Positions 42,618 through 52,799 are shown, counted from the first letter of the stretch. The stretch: 64,000 nucleotides of DNA from Parvularcula maris (GCF_024505085.1 NZ_JANIBC010000003.1:1-64000), one strand, 5' to 3'. A program made the numbers and translations. The notes: generated by a model not told the origin, from the letters alone.

Positions 42618-44015
42618 ATGAGCTTTTCGACCATCATGACCAACGCGCTGGCGGGGATGAACGCCTCGTCAGTACGCGCTGAGGTCCTGTCCTACAACAT
42701 CGCCAATGCCGAGACGGAGGGCTATGCGAGGCGCCAGGCGCGCTTTGAGCCCTCCAGCCCCGGCGCGGTGCAGCTCACCGCCATCCAGCGCGCCGACGCA
42801 GGGGTTGCGAGACGGGAGCTTCTCGGCGCGGAAACCGAAAGCGCCGGTGCCCGCATCAGAAGCCAGGCACTCGCGGCGATGAACCAGGCGCTGGGCGATG
42901 CGGACGACCCCAACGCTCTTTACGCAGTCTATGCCCGCTTCGAGACTGCGCTCGCCGACCTCCGCCTCACCCCCGAGAGCGGCGCGATGCAGCTTGCTTT
43001 CCTCAGGGCGGGGCAAGACCTGACCGAGAGCTTCGCCCAGCTCGAGGGCAGCATCCAGGACATCCGCGAGACCGCCGAGGCGGAGATCGCCCGCGACGTC
43101 CTTCGGGCCAACGAGGTCCTGCGCGAGCTGCAGGGCCTCAACGCCGAGGCCGTGCAGCCTCGCGGGCCGGGCCTCGAGGACATCTCCGAGCGTCAGTCGC
43201 GTCTTCTCACCGAGCTGTCCCAGCTTCTCGACGTGGAAGTCCAAGGCGAGACGGGTGAGGAGATCCGTATCAGGACGGGCGGCGGTTTTCTGCTGCTTGG
43301 CGATACGGCGCAAGAGCTCAGCTTCACCCGCTCCGGCGCGCTGTCGGCGGACCTCACCTATGCGGGGGGCTCGCTCTCCGGACTGACCCTTGGCGGCTAC
43401 AACCTCACGCCCGGCAAGCTTCAGGGGCTTCGCGGCGGTAGGATCGCGGCCAACTTCGCCGTGCGCGACAGCCTCGCGACGGATGTCTCCGGCCGCATCG
43501 ACGCCGCCGCTACGGCGCTTGCGGATCGTTTGGGCGCGGACCCCGCTACGGCCGTGATCGTGGTGAATGCAGGGCCGGGCAGCGCCGCCCAGCGCCTGTC
43601 GGTGAACCCGCTGGTCGATCCGGAGCAGGGGGGCGAGCTCTACCGCCTTCGCGACGGCGTGACGGCGGGTGCACCCGGACCGGCCGGGGGGCAGGGGATG
43701 CTCGCCGAGCTCGAAGCGGCGCTCTCTTCACCCCAGCCCCTGCCGATTGCGACGGGCACGCCCTCGCCGCTCACCTACACCGACACGCTGGGAAGCCTCG
43801 CCACCCAGCTCGGCACCATGACCCTTCGCGCCCAGGACGCCTCCCAGGCCGCCGAGCGTAGCCGCCAGTCCTTTGCCGACGAGACCGCGCGCCTCACCGG
43901 CGTCGATACAGACCGGGAGCTTCAGGACCTCCTCCTGGTCGAGCAGTCCTTCGCCGCCAATGCGCGGGTCGTTCAGGCAGCGGACGAGATGCTGCAGCGC
44001 CTTCTGGAGATCTAA
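42618..44015 (+). CDS. flgK: Flagellar hook-filament junction protein FlgK
   Basis: 465 residues. N-terminal FSTIMTNALAGMNASSVRAE and LSYNIANAETEGYARRQ; helical D1 region to about 200; C-terminal LQDLLLVEQSFAANARVVQA and ADEMLQRLLEI, as in FlgK. It is the first hook-associated protein. GAGGAGGGG precedes the ATG; three bases separate it from flgL. Confidence 0.95.
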   Translation: MSFSTIMTNALAGMNASSVRAEVLSYNIANAETEGYARRQARFEPSSPGAVQLTAIQRADAGVARRELLGAETESAGARIRSQALAAMNQALGDADDPNALYAVYARFETALADLRLTPESGAMQLAFLRAGQDLTESFAQLEGSIQDIRETAEAEIARDVLRANEVLRELQGLNAEAVQPRGPGLEDISERQSRLLTELSQLLDVEVQGETGEEIRIRTGGGFLLLGDTAQELSFTRSGALSADLTYAGGSLSGLTLGGYNLTPGKLQGLRGGRIAANFAVRDSLATDVSGRIDAAATALADRLGADPATAVIVVNAGPGSAAQRLSVNPLVDPEQGGELYRLRDGVTAGAPGPAGGQGMLAELEAALSSPQPLPIATGTPSPLTYTDTLGSLATQLGTMTLRAQDASQAAERSRQSFADETARLTGVDTDRELQDLLLVEQSFAANARVVQAADEMLQRLLEI

Positions 44016-44018
44016 GCC

Positions 44019-45011
44019 ATGTACCTGACCTCACCCAACGTCACCCACTACGCTCAGTTCTCGCGCGGTATTGCGGGCCTGAGGGCGCAGCTCGACCGCA
44101 GTTCGCTGGAGATGGTCACCGGACGGACCAGCGACCCGCTACGGGCCGTCCGCGGTGACCAGGAGACGATCCTCCGCTCCCAGAGTGCCCTGGACCAGGC
44201 CGAGGCGGACAGCGCTCGCCTCAAAGTGCTCGGCGGACGCTACCAAGTGGCCGCCACCACATTGCGGAGCGTGGCCGAGCTCGGCCAGAGCGTCATCGGT
44301 GCGGCGCTCGCCGCCGCCGACGGCAGCTCAGGCATCGACGCGGAGCGCTTCGCCCAGGCCCAAGCGCGGACCTCCATCGGCTCCGTTCTCGGCGCCCTCG
44401 AAGCCCGCTTTGGAGGCAGGGCGCTCTTCGGCGGGGCGCTGGGCAGCGGTCAGGTGACCCAAGGGTTCGCCGCTCTCCAGACCGAGCTCGACACGGCGCT
44501 CACCGGCGCGGTGTCAGCGGCAGACGTCCGCACGGCGATCGAGGGTGTCTTCGCGGATGGCGGCGCCTATGAGACCAACATCTATCTCGGCGAAGGTCAG
44601 GCGGCGGACAGCCAGCTCGCCCACGGCAAGCCCCTGGGCAGCCTGCCTTCGGCCAGCGCCGCGCCGATCCGCCAGATGCTCAGCGGCATGAGCATGGTAC
44701 TTCGCACGGACCAGGTGCCCACGGCGGAGCGCGAGGCTTTCCTTCAGGAGGCCGCCGAGCTGATGCAGGCTGCCCTCGAGAATATCATCGCGGAGGAGGC
44801 CTCGGTCGGGCTCTCTATCCAGTCCATCACCCGCGAGGAGACGGCGCTCGAGCGCCGCCTTTTCGATGCGGAATCGAGCCTGGAAGCCGTGCTGGGCCGC
44901 GATCCCTTCGAAGCCGCCAGCGAAACCCAGAGCCTAGAGGCCAGGCTTCAGGCCGCCTACACCGTCACGGGCCGCCTCGGCGCCCTCCGGCTGACGAACT
45001 TCCTACGATGA
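44019..45011 (+). CDS. flgL: Flagellar hook-associated protein FlgL
   Basis: 330 residues of the flagellin superfamily. N-terminal THYAQFSRGIAGLRAQLDRS and SLEMVTGRTSDPL, with flagellin-like helical C-terminus (AYTVTGRLGALRLTNFLR). It joins FlgK to the filament. Overlaps flgI by ATGA. Confidence 0.93.
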   Translation: MYLTSPNVTHYAQFSRGIAGLRAQLDRSSLEMVTGRTSDPLRAVRGDQETILRSQSALDQAEADSARLKVLGGRYQVAATTLRSVAELGQSVIGAALAAADGSSGIDAERFAQAQARTSIGSVLGALEARFGGRALFGGALGSGQVTQGFAALQTELDTALTGAVSAADVRTAIEGVFADGGAYETNIYLGEGQAADSQLAHGKPLGSLPSASAAPIRQMLSGMSMVLRTDQVPTAEREAFLQEAAELMQAALENIIAEEASVGLSIQSITREETALERRLFDAESSLEAVLGRDPFEAASETQSLEARLQAAYTVTGRLGALRLTNFLR

Positions 45012-46105
45012 GATGGCTTCTCCTCCTCATCCTCCTGCCGCTTCTCCTCACCGGCGAGGCGGCGGGCCAGGCCGTGCGGCTCAAGGACCTTGTCGACGTC
45101 GAGGGCATGCGCGGCAACGACCTCATCGGCTACGGTATCGTCGTGGGCCTGAACGGCACCGGCGACCGCCTGCGCAACTCCCCCTATACGGAGGAAGCGC
45201 TGGTCAGCCTTCTCGAGCGGCTCGGCGTCAACATACAGGACGACCAGTTCCGACCTGACAACGTCGCCGCCGTCATCGTCACGGCGGAGCTGCCGCCCTT
45301 TGCCAGGGCCGGCAGCCGGATCGACATCTCGGTCAGCTCAATGGGTGATGCCGAGAGCCTCCAGGGCGGGGTTCTCGTCATGACCCCTCTTCTTGGTGCG
45401 GACAATCAGGTTTATGCCGTCGCCCAAGGCCCTCTCACCGTGGGCGGCTTCGAGGCCAGGGGGCAGGCGGGTTCCGCCGTCAAGGGGACGCCGACTCTCG
45501 GCACCATCGCCGGAGGGGCGAGGGTGGAGCGCGAGGTCGCCTTCGCCTTCGGTGATCTGCAGGAGCTGCGCCTCGCTTTGCGCGACCCCGACTTCACCAC
45601 CGCCAAGCGGATCACCGATGCCCTCAACACCCTCTTCGAGCGGGACGTGGCGGAGATGCTCGACGCGGGCACGGTCCTCCTCGACAGCAAGCGGACGAAA
45701 CTGCCCGCGCCCGAAATGATGGCGAGCATCGAAGGCCTGTACCTCACCCCCGCGAGGCGGGCGCGGGTGGTCATCGACCAGCGCTCCGGCACGATCGTCC
45801 TCGGCGAGGATGTCCGCATCGCCCCCGTCGCGGTGGCCCAGGGCTCGCTGACCATTCAAGTGGCCGAGACCCCCGTCGCCTCCCAACCCGGAGCGTTCTC
45901 GCGCGGGCGCAGCGTGGTCCTGCCGCGTACCAGCATCACAGCGGAGGAGGAGGCCGCCGCCGTCGGCACGCTGGCTTCGGGCGCCTCCCTCAAGGACCTG
46001 ATCGAGGGCCTAAACGCCCTCAACGTCCCGCCCCGCGATATGGTGGAAATCTTCGAAGCGCTGAAGGCAGCGGGTGCCCTCCATGCGGAGATCGTGCTAC
46101 AGTAG
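45008..46105 (+). CDS. flgI: Flagellar P-ring protein FlgI
   Basis: 365 residues. Signal peptide LLLLILLPLLLTGEAAGQA, then the FlgI signatures RLKDLVDVEGMRGNDLIGYG, VVGLNGTGD, SSMGDAESLQGGVLVMTPL and the C-terminal LIEGLNALNVPPRDMVEIFE with ALHAEIVLQ. It polymerises around the rod in the peptidoglycan layer, helped by FlgA. Last gene of the flagellar island. Confidence 0.97.
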   Translation: MRWLLLLILLPLLLTGEAAGQAVRLKDLVDVEGMRGNDLIGYGIVVGLNGTGDRLRNSPYTEEALVSLLERLGVNIQDDQFRPDNVAAVIVTAELPPFARAGSRIDISVSSMGDAESLQGGVLVMTPLLGADNQVYAVAQGPLTVGGFEARGQAGSAVKGTPTLGTIAGGARVEREVAFAFGDLQELRLALRDPDFTTAKRITDALNTLFERDVAEMLDAGTVLLDSKRTKLPAPEMMASIEGLYLTPARRARVVIDQRSGTIVLGEDVRIAPVAVAQGSLTIQVAETPVASQPGAFSRGRSVVLPRTSITAEEEAAAVGTLASGASLKDLIEGLNALNVPPRDMVEIFEALKAAGALHAEIVLQ

Positions 46106-46558
46106 CGCGGTCAGCAGCGCAGCCGTTGGCCGCGTAGGAAGCGCCCTCGCCAGCATCCAGCGGCCAGTCCTTTCTGGCCTGTCCGCCCTACGGGGGTGGT
46201 CCTGGTTTTGAGGGCTTCGGCGTAGAGTGGACGCTGGTAGGCGGCCACCTTCTCCCTGCGGCGAGCTCGCAAGGTAGCCGCCTGCTGGCGTCTACCCTAC
46301 GGGGTCTCTGTTCTGACCTGGTCGCTGTGAACGGGAACCTACCTGTAACTTTTCGGGCCGTCGGACGAAGGCTTTTGATCCGTCCCCGGTGCGATTTCTT
46401 CGCGCGCTTGTTACTTGAGGCCTTGGCGGCAGTAAAACACTGTTATACCGAAATTATTGCGCGGTCAGGGCCTTCCGGCGGAACGCTTTCCTGTCAATGC
46501 TCGTTTGTCCCTCCAGCACCCTGCCATAGGCTTCCCCCAGCTTCGAAGGAGATCACCC
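46106..46558. other. Intergenic region upstream of catalase
   Basis: 453 bases without a gene. It holds an imperfect inverted repeat (46222-46246 with 46277-46301, arms CGTAGAGTGGACGC... and ...GCGTCTACCCTACG) and, nearer the catalase, an A/T-richer stretch (about 46405-46470) with TTGGCG and TATACC that could be a promoter, though the spacing is a little short. No OxyR site could be confirmed by eye. Confidence 0.45.
46222..46301. repeat. Imperfect 25-base inverted repeat after the flagellar island
   Basis: Arms 46222-46246 and 46277-46301 pair over 25 bases with a few mismatches or G-U pairs; loop about 30 bases. No T-run follows. Confidence 0.65.
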
Positions 46559-48073
46559 ATGAGCGACGAGCGCCCGACCCTGACCACGACCGCCGGTGCC
46601 CCCTGGCCCAACAACCAGACGTCGAAGACCGCAGGCGAGCGCGGGCCGGTGCTGGTCCAGGACTACCAGCTCATCGAAAAGCTCGCCCACCAGAACCGCG
46701 AGCGCATTCCGGAGCGCGTGGTCCACGCCAAGGGCTGGGGCGCCTTCGGCACGTTCAAGGTGACGAACGACATCACCAAGTACACCCGTGCCAAGCTGTT
46801 CGAGAAGGTGGGCAAGGAGACCGAGCTGGTCGCCCGCTTCTCTACGGTGGCCGGCGAAAGCGGCGCGGCGGATGCCGAGCGGGACGTGCGCGGCTTCTCG
46901 GTCAAGTTCTACACGGAGGAAGGCAACTGGGACCTGGTCGGCAACAACACGCCGATCTTCTTCATCCGTGACGGCTACAAGTTCCCTGACTTCATCCGCA
47001 CCCAGAAGCGCCATCCCAAGACGAACCTCCGCTCCCCCGAGGCGATGTTCGACTTCTGGAGCCAGCAGCCCGAGAGCGTGCACCAGGTGACCATCCTGAT
47101 GTCCGACCGAGGCATCCCCAAGAACCCCATGCATATGCACGGTTACGGCTCGCACACCTTCAGCCTGTGGAACGCCGAGGGCGAGCGCTACTGGGTCAAG
47201 TTCCACTGGCGCTGCCAGCAGGGGATCGAGAACTACACCAACCAGGAGGCCGAGAACATCATCGGCTCGACCCGCGAGAGCTACCAGGAGGACCTCTACA
47301 ACGCCATCGACGAGGGCCGCTATCCGAAGTGGAAGCTCATGGTGCAGATCATGCCCGAGAAGGAGGCGGAGACGGTCCCCTACAACCCCTTCGACCTCAC
47401 CAAGGTCTGGCCGCATGGCGACTACCCGCTGATTGAAGTCGGCGAGATGGAGCTGAACCGCAACCCGCAGAACTACTTCGCCGAGGTCGAGAACGCCGCC
47501 TACAGCCCGTCCAATATCGTGCCCGGCATCAGCTTCTCGCCGGACAAGATGCTTCAGGCGCGTATCTTCGCCTATGCCGATGCCCACCGCTATCGTCTCG
47601 GTACGCACTACGAGGCGTTGCCGGTGAACGAGGCGAAGGCTGCCAAGGTCCGCCACTATCACAAGGACGGCTCGATGCGGTTCTTCGCCAACAACCACGA
47701 GAACCCCGACGCCTATTACGAACCCAACACCAAGGACGGTCCGGTGGAGGCTCCCTGGGCCGAGGAGCCACCCCTGCGCATCGACGCGGATGCAGTGGCG
47801 GCACGCTTCGCGCAAGAGGACAGCGATGCGGACTACGTGCAGCCGCGCTCGCTTTTCGGCATTCTGTCCGACGACGAGAAGGAGCGGATGTACTTCAACT
47901 ACGCCGCGGCGATGGGGCCGGTATCCGATGAGATCAAGGAGCGCTGGTGCAAGGTGCTCGACCGGGTGCATGAGGACTACGGCCGAGGCGTGCGCGAGGC
48001 GCTGAAGACCTACGACACCGATGTGAACGCCGTTCCGATCACGGAGGACACGGCTATTCAGGCGGCGGAGTAG
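46559..48073 (+). CDS. katA: Monofunctional heme catalase (small-subunit type)
   Basis: 504 residues, typical of clade 3 catalases. Distal His in [15 protein letters not shown] near residue 60, Asn in [11 protein letters not shown] near 132, proximal heme Tyr in [14 protein letters not shown] near 342. It splits hydrogen peroxide into water and oxygen. Start [10 protein letters not shown] has GAAGGAGAT upstream; an ATG at 46457 would add an unrelated Arg/Pro-rich extension. Monocistronic. Confidence 0.95.
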   Translation: MSDERPTLTTTAGAPWPNNQTSKTAGERGPVLVQDYQLIEKLAHQNRERIPERVVHAKGWGAFGTFKVTNDITKYTRAKLFEKVGKETELVARFSTVAGESGAADAERDVRGFSVKFYTEEGNWDLVGNNTPIFFIRDGYKFPDFIRTQKRHPKTNLRSPEAMFDFWSQQPESVHQVTILMSDRGIPKNPMHMHGYGSHTFSLWNAEGERYWVKFHWRCQQGIENYTNQEAENIIGSTRESYQEDLYNAIDEGRYPKWKLMVQIMPEKEAETVPYNPFDLTKVWPHGDYPLIEVGEMELNRNPQNYFAEVENAAYSPSNIVPGISFSPDKMLQARIFAYADAHRYRLGTHYEALPVNEAKAAKVRHYHKDGSMRFFANNHENPDAYYEPNTKDGPVEAPWAEEPPLRIDADAVAARFAQEDSDADYVQPRSLFGILSDDEKERMYFNYAAAMGPVSDEIKERWCKVLDRVHEDYGRGVREALKTYDTDVNAVPITEDTAIQAAE

Positions 48074-48189
48074 GGCGGGTTGCCTGGGCATCCGCCCGTT
48101 GGGTCGCGCCTCTAACCTATCCGCTCTTTCATGACACGGCATTGTCGGAGCGGTCTTCACTGCATCGGCAAACAGCGAAGGAGAGAGCG

Positions 48190-49068
48190 ATGAGGCGGAG
48201 CAGTCTGGTGATGGGTCTTGCAGGAGCCGCTGGGCTTCTGCTTTCGGCGTGTTCGACAACGGTGCAGACCAGCTCGGGCGAGGACTATCTGAGCCGGGGG
48301 CCGTTCGAGACGGCTGCGGCCCAGAGCGCGGGCCTCGATGCGGGCGCGTTCGAGCGGGCGGCATCGGTGGAGCCGCTTATGCGCTTTCCGGCGCGCATCG
48401 GTATCGCCCGGATGGAGGGCGGCAGGCTGACACCGATCCCTGAGGCGGAGATGCAGCACTGGACAGCCCTCGCCGAGGAGACGGAAAGCACCTATGGCGA
48501 GCTGGTCCCGCTCAACCTGCTCAGCACCGCCATGGTCCTGCCGCCCGAGCTTCTGGCAGCCGTCGATGCACCTCGGCATCAACCGCCATCCCGTGCCCAG
48601 GGTTGGGGGCAGCGGCAGGAGCCCGTCACCTTAGGCTCGATGCAGCGTGCAAGCATGGCGATCGAAGCGATCCGCCTAGGCGCCGCCAGGCAGCACCTCG
48701 ACAGCGTGTTCATCTACGAGGTGTACGGACAGGCCGATCTCAGTCAGAGCGCCGCGTCGCTGGCGAACCTGACCCTCCTCGGGGCCTTCATCGCTCCGGG
48801 TACCAAGGTCGATGCCGTGGGCGCGGCGGAGGGCATTCTGGTCGATGTCAGGAACGGCTACCCCTACCTCTCCTCGTCAGAGACCGTGACCCGAGAGGGC
48901 CTCGCCGCTTCGGCTAGGGCAGGCAAACGCGGCGATCTCCTGCGCGAAGCCGCCCAAGAGAAGGCGGTGGCGGACATGGCGGAGAGCCTTCGCCCCGCCA
49001 TGGCTCGTTTGGCGGTGGAGCTAGGAAACCTTCCCGCTGGGGAAGAGCGCCTGGCCCAACGCCCGTAA
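48190..49068 (+). CDS. Lipoprotein of unknown function
   Basis: 292 residues. Lipobox LLSAC (Cys21) after MRRSSLVMGLAGAAG; AAGGAGAG before the ATG. The mature part is globular, with SVEPLMRFPARIGIARMEGG, a Gln/Arg-rich linker near 140, SVFIYEVYGQADLSQSA and VDAVGAAEGILVDVRNGYPYL, and a helical tail. The mid part hints at proteins that track copy or parameter values in the envelope, but I cannot name a family. A lone gene between catalase and DUF3072. Confidence 0.75.
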   Translation: MRRSSLVMGLAGAAGLLLSACSTTVQTSSGEDYLSRGPFETAAAQSAGLDAGAFERAASVEPLMRFPARIGIARMEGGRLTPIPEAEMQHWTALAEETESTYGELVPLNLLSTAMVLPPELLAAVDAPRHQPPSRAQGWGQRQEPVTLGSMQRASMAIEAIRLGAARQHLDSVFIYEVYGQADLSQSAASLANLTLLGAFIAPGTKVDAVGAAEGILVDVRNGYPYLSSSETVTREGLAASARAGKRGDLLREAAQEKAVADMAESLRPAMARLAVELGNLPAGEERLAQRP

Positions 49069-49097
49069 GGCCAGAGGATAGTAGAGCTAGGAGCCCG

Positions 49098-49328
49098 TCA
49101 GTCGGCCCCCCGCCCGGTCTTCTCCTGCAGCCGTTCGATCTCCTTGGAGGCGTCGGCCTTAGAAAGACCGGGATCGAACTGCTCGCCCGCCTCCTCCTTA
49201 AGGGTTTTGAGGTAGCTTGCCTGCGCACCCGTCATCTCCTCGTCGCCCGTGACCCAGTCATCCGGGTCCTTCTCGGCATTGGAGGTGGGGGGATCGGCCT
49301 TCGGGGTGGGGGAGATGTCATCGCTCAT
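49098..49328 (-). CDS. DUF3072 family protein
   Basis: 76 residues, acidic and without membrane segment. Core DPDDWVTGDEEMTGAQASYL and KTLKEEAGEQFDPGLSKADA, then SKEIERLQEKTGRG, matches DUF3072, a small family of unknown role with a helical fold that resembles DNA/protein-binding two-helix units. Start ATG at 49328; a GTG two codons earlier is possible. Confidence 0.88.
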   Translation of the reverse strand: MSDDISPTPKADPPTSNAEKDPDDWVTGDEEMTGAQASYLKTLKEEAGEQFDPGLSKADASKEIERLQEKTGRGAD

Positions 49329-49729
49329 GTTCACCTAACGTTCTAAAGTGTGCCAGCGTTCCCAGCGGCAGGAAAGAGACTGCAGCCAGCGGTGAGGAAG
49401 AGCCTTGTTCAAGAAAAACAGGGCTCGATACCGATAGATACCGGCCCGAGAGGTCCCATACCTTCGTCGCTCTCCGAAGGAGCGGGTCCGTACTGCCTTT
49501 CGAGAAGAAGACCGAAGCCAGGCGACCAATCGGCAGTAAGCAGCTATAAGGCGGCTTTCGGAGCAGCACTCACGAGATTGAAGGTGATGAGAGAGTTCTC
49601 CCCTCGAACTTCTCTCGGCCAGTCTTTTGATGAGGATATGGGCGACACCACTGACGACGGCGATACGGTTGCGCAGTCGCCCCCATGCACCATATTGCGC
49701 CGCACCCCGCCTTGGGGCACACGGCGCGG
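49329..49729. other. Gap between DUF3072 and metG
   Basis: 401 bases, no supported gene. A small hairpin AGCCTTGTT/AACAGGGCT (49401-49425, one mismatch) and an ATG-rich but Pro/Arg-biased open frame are present, neither with a family link. Promoters for the two divergent genes should lie here. Confidence 0.35.
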
Positions 49730-51394
49730 ATGGCCCGTATCCTCATTACCTCCGCACTGCCCTACATCAACGGTATCAAGCATCTGGGGAACCTGGTCGG
49801 CTCGATGCTGCCCGCCGATGTCTATGCGCGGTTCATGCGGGCCAGGGGGCATGAGGTTCTCAGCATCTGCGCCACGGACGAACACGGCACTCCGGCAGAG
49901 ATCGCGGCCAGCCGGGCAGGGCAGGACATCGTCGTCTACTGCGCCGAGCAGCATGAGCGTCAGAAAGAGGCGGGGGACGCCTTCGGTCTCAGCTTCGATC
50001 ATTTCGGGCGCAGCTCCTCGCCCTACAACCACCGTCTGACCCAGCACTTCGCCGCGCGCCTCAAAGAGAACGGATTCATTGAAGAGGTCGAGGAGGAGCA
50101 AATCTTCTCCCCCGCCGACGACCGCTTCCTGCCCGACCGCTATGTGGAGGGGACCTGCCCCAACTGCGGCTTCGAGCGGGCTCGCGGCGACCAGTGCGAC
50201 AACTGCGGCAAGCTTCTCGATCCCACCGATCTCATCGAGCCGTACTCGGCGCTTTCGGGGTCGAAGGACCTCGAGCGGCGCAAGACTAAGCATTTGCATC
50301 TCCTTCAGACCAAGCTGGAGAGTGAGGTGCGGGACTGGGTCGATCAGCACCCTGACTGGCCGAACCTGACCAAGTCCATCGCTTATAAATGGCTCGACGA
50401 GGGCTTGCGCGACCGGACGATCACGCGTGACCTTAGCTGGGGTGTTCCGGTACCGGACCTTCCGGGTAAGGTCTTCTATGTTTGGTTCGATGCACCCATT
50501 GCCTATATCGCCGCCACCGAAGAGGCCGTGGCAGGCGACTACCGGAAGTGGTGGCGCGAGGACGAGGGCGCAGACGATGTCCGCTACGTCCAGTTCATGG
50601 GCAAGGATAACGTCGCCTTCCACACGGTCAGTTTCCCCTCGACGATCCTCGGTAGCCGCGAGCCTTGGAAGAAGGTGGACACGCTGAAGAGCCTCAACTG
50701 GCTCACCTGGTACGGCGGCAAGTTCTCGACCTCCGAGGGCCGGGGCATCTTCATGGATCAGGCGCTGGAGCTTCTGCCTGCTGATCTCTGGCGCTGGTAC
50801 CTCATGGCCAACGCGCCGGAGTCGGACGATACGGCGTTCACCCTGGAGGGTTTTCAGCAGACGGTGAACAAGGACCTCGCCGATGTGCTGGGCAACTTCG
50901 TCAACCGCATCACGAAATTCGCAGGCTCGAAGTTCGAAGGTCGCGTGCCCGAGGGCGGTGAGCCCGGCGAGGCGGAAGCGGCGCTGGAAGAGGCGCTTCG
51001 GTCCGGCATCGCTCGCTACACCGAGCATCTCGAGGGAATGGAGTTCCGCAAAGCCTTCGCCGAGCTGCGCGGGCTTTGGGTGCTCGGCAACGAGTACCTG
51101 CAGGCGCAGGCGCCCTGGGCGGTGTTCAAGAACGACAAGGAGCGGGCCGGGGTCATCGTCCGCACGACGCTCGGCCTCATCCCGCTCTACGCCGCATTGT
51201 CGGCACCGGTCATTCCGTTCACGGCGGACAAGCTGGCGGCGGTGTTCGGCGGCGACCTCGGCGCTTGGCCGGGGGAGGGGGCACTGCTGGATGGCGCTAC
51301 TCCGGGTGCTGCATTCAAAGCGCCGAGCGTCCTATTCAAGAAGATTGAGGATGAAGACGTGGCCGACTGGGCGGAGCGGTTCGGGGCACCTTGA
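49730..51394 (+). CDS. metG: Methionine-tRNA ligase
   Basis: 554 residues of class I MetRS. Signature [20 protein letters not shown] (the HIGH-like HLGN), a zinc knuckle [20 protein letters not shown] with four Cys near 142-160, and the second ATP motif as KFSTS ([11 protein letters not shown]) near 347. Charges initiator and elongator tRNA-Met. The C-terminal tRNA-binding EMAP domain of some MetRS is missing. Start MARILITS chosen; an upstream ATG at 49685 adds a His/Pro-rich tail. Confidence 0.96.
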   Translation: MARILITSALPYINGIKHLGNLVGSMLPADVYARFMRARGHEVLSICATDEHGTPAEIAASRAGQDIVVYCAEQHERQKEAGDAFGLSFDHFGRSSSPYNHRLTQHFAARLKENGFIEEVEEEQIFSPADDRFLPDRYVEGTCPNCGFERARGDQCDNCGKLLDPTDLIEPYSALSGSKDLERRKTKHLHLLQTKLESEVRDWVDQHPDWPNLTKSIAYKWLDEGLRDRTITRDLSWGVPVPDLPGKVFYVWFDAPIAYIAATEEAVAGDYRKWWREDEGADDVRYVQFMGKDNVAFHTVSFPSTILGSREPWKKVDTLKSLNWLTWYGGKFSTSEGRGIFMDQALELLPADLWRWYLMANAPESDDTAFTLEGFQQTVNKDLADVLGNFVNRITKFAGSKFEGRVPEGGEPGEAEAALEEALRSGIARYTEHLEGMEFRKAFAELRGLWVLGNEYLQAQAPWAVFKNDKERAGVIVRTTLGLIPLYAALSAPVIPFTADKLAAVFGGDLGAWPGEGALLDGATPGAAFKAPSVLFKKIEDEDVADWAERFGAP

Positions 51395-51406
51395 AGGAGT
51401 GACGAG

Positions 51407-51922
51407 ATGAGATTTCGTTGGCATTTGCTTGGTTGCGTTCTGCTATTGTCGGCATGCAGCTCGATACCGCGAACACCTGCCACTTATCCCGTTGAACGGC
51501 TATTCGATCATGAAACGAACCGTACGACCGTTATTTTTTATAATACAACTAAAAGGGCGCTGTACTGGGAGGAAAACGCAAATATCGACATTACTATAGA
51601 GGGTGCTCCATACCAAAGAATAAACTACGGTGAGTATATAGTATTTATGATGAAGCCAGGGTCGTACGAAATAAAGCTTTCACATAAAGATATTTGGACT
51701 TTTGCTGAGGATCACAGTATAAACGTAGATGGAAAAATCATGTTCGTAAAAGTCTGGAACTCTCTCGTTGGTACTGAGTTAAAGCTTGTGAATACTCCTG
51801 ACCAGAGGTTCTTCAACAAGTATCGAACTGCGACGGCCGAAACTTATCGTATCCCTGATACGCCACCGAGTTCCGAAACACCCACAGTATCGGACCCTGA
51901 CGCGCCGATAGCAATACAGTGA
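51407..51922 (+). CDS. AT-rich lipoprotein gene, likely foreign
   Basis: 171 residues. Signal with lipobox LLSAC (Cys17), then YPVERLFDHETNRTTVIFYN and GEYIVFMMKPGSYEIKLSHK, a pattern reminiscent of DUF2846-type surface lipoproteins, and a Pro/Ser/Asp tail. Base use is strikingly different from neighbours: AAT, ATA, AAA, TAT codons are frequent over most of its length while adjacent genes avoid them, pointing to acquisition from an AT-richer source. Twelve bases separate it from metG. Confidence 0.75.
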   Translation: MRFRWHLLGCVLLLSACSSIPRTPATYPVERLFDHETNRTTVIFYNTTKRALYWEENANIDITIEGAPYQRINYGEYIVFMMKPGSYEIKLSHKDIWTFAEDHSINVDGKIMFVKVWNSLVGTELKLVNTPDQRFFNKYRTATAETYRIPDTPPSSETPTVSDPDAPIAIQ

Positions 51923-51988
51923 TAATATTCTTCTACACAGAAATTATTGTATAGAGTAGCAATTGCATGGGCATGGCGGCCTATCCTT

Positions 51989-52780
51989 CTACCTGTTCGT
52001 GCTCTCGAAAATCTTGTCCGCACTCGCTGCGACGAAGCCCTGGTAGAGGCCGCCTTCGGGTTTTTCGTAGCGTTTGGCGAACTCGTAGAAGCAGCTCGGC
52101 AGCTCGTAGGTGCCGTCGGAAAAGGTGACCGGTAGCTTGGTCGCCATGGTCGAGCACTGCTCCAGGCAGACATCCGGTGACCCTTTCACCAGGTCGCCGG
52201 AGCGGTTCATCGGGTGGCCCGCCTCCTCGATGAAGGTGGCGAGCTCTTCGAGGTTGTCGAAACTCGTCAGCTTGTTGACGAAGACGGTGAAGTGGTTGGC
52301 GCAGAAGCCGAAGGCTGAGAGCCAAGCGGCGTACTCGCTCTCCTCGTAGAGCTTCTCATAGGTGGCGAAATCCGTCTGCCAGACCCGACCCATATTGAGG
52401 AGCATGGGATCTGAGAGCTGGTCCTCCGTCATCTGATCGATCAGCGCCTCCATGGTGCGGCGCAGCTCCGGTGAGCACTCCTCAAGCAGCAGCTCCGAGA
52501 TGAAGACCTTGGGCTGGTCCTCGTCCTCATGGGCGTAGTAGCGGGCGAAGAGCTTCTTCTGCTCGAAGCGGTATTCGTCCTTCGGCTCGTAGCCGCGGTC
52601 GAGAAACGGTTGCGCCAGGTTGTCGAGCCCCAAGCGGTGATCGTTCAGGGTGCGGAAGGCAACGTGGTCGTTGACCACTTTCTCGCCGCGAGCTTCGAGG
52701 AGGTCGTGAACCTCCTGTGCCCTGGGGTTGAGCGCCGCGTAGCGCTGCCAAAGGGCACCGAAGAGTTCGTCGACTGTCAT
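51989..52780 (-). CDS. DUF1338 family protein (2-oxoadipate dioxygenase/decarboxylase-like)
   Basis: 263 residues. HVAFRTLNDHRLGLDNLAQP near residue 39 provides the first metal His; ANHFTVFVNKLTSFDNLEEL near 166 the second; a Glu-rich FISELLLEE near 93 and SCFYEFAKRYEK complete the DUF1338 pattern. The biochemically known member HglS is an Fe(II) 2-oxoadipate dioxygenase of about 460 residues; this short branch has not to my knowledge been assigned. It follows yidC by 19 bases and is probably co-transcribed with rpmH-rnpA-yidC. Confidence 0.88.
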   Translation of the reverse strand: MTVDELFGALWQRYAALNPRAQEVHDLLEARGEKVVNDHVAFRTLNDHRLGLDNLAQPFLDRGYEPKDEYRFEQKKLFARYYAHEDEDQPKVFISELLLEECSPELRRTMEALIDQMTEDQLSDPMLLNMGRVWQTDFATYEKLYEESEYAAWLSAFGFCANHFTVFVNKLTSFDNLEELATFIEEAGHPMNRSGDLVKGSPDVCLEQCSTMATKLPVTFSDGTYELPSCFYEFAKRYEKPEGGLYQGFVAASADKIFESTNR

Positions 52781-52799
52781 GCTCGTTTCTCCGGGCTCG

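Noticed and set aside
46553-48364. 603-residue open frame antisense to catalase
   Set aside because: Catalase motifs are complete on the plus strand; the other frame is a shadow.
49350-49729. Plus-strand open frame before metG
   Set aside because: Composition is Pro/Arg/Ser-rich without any family signature, and it crosses the metG start in another frame.
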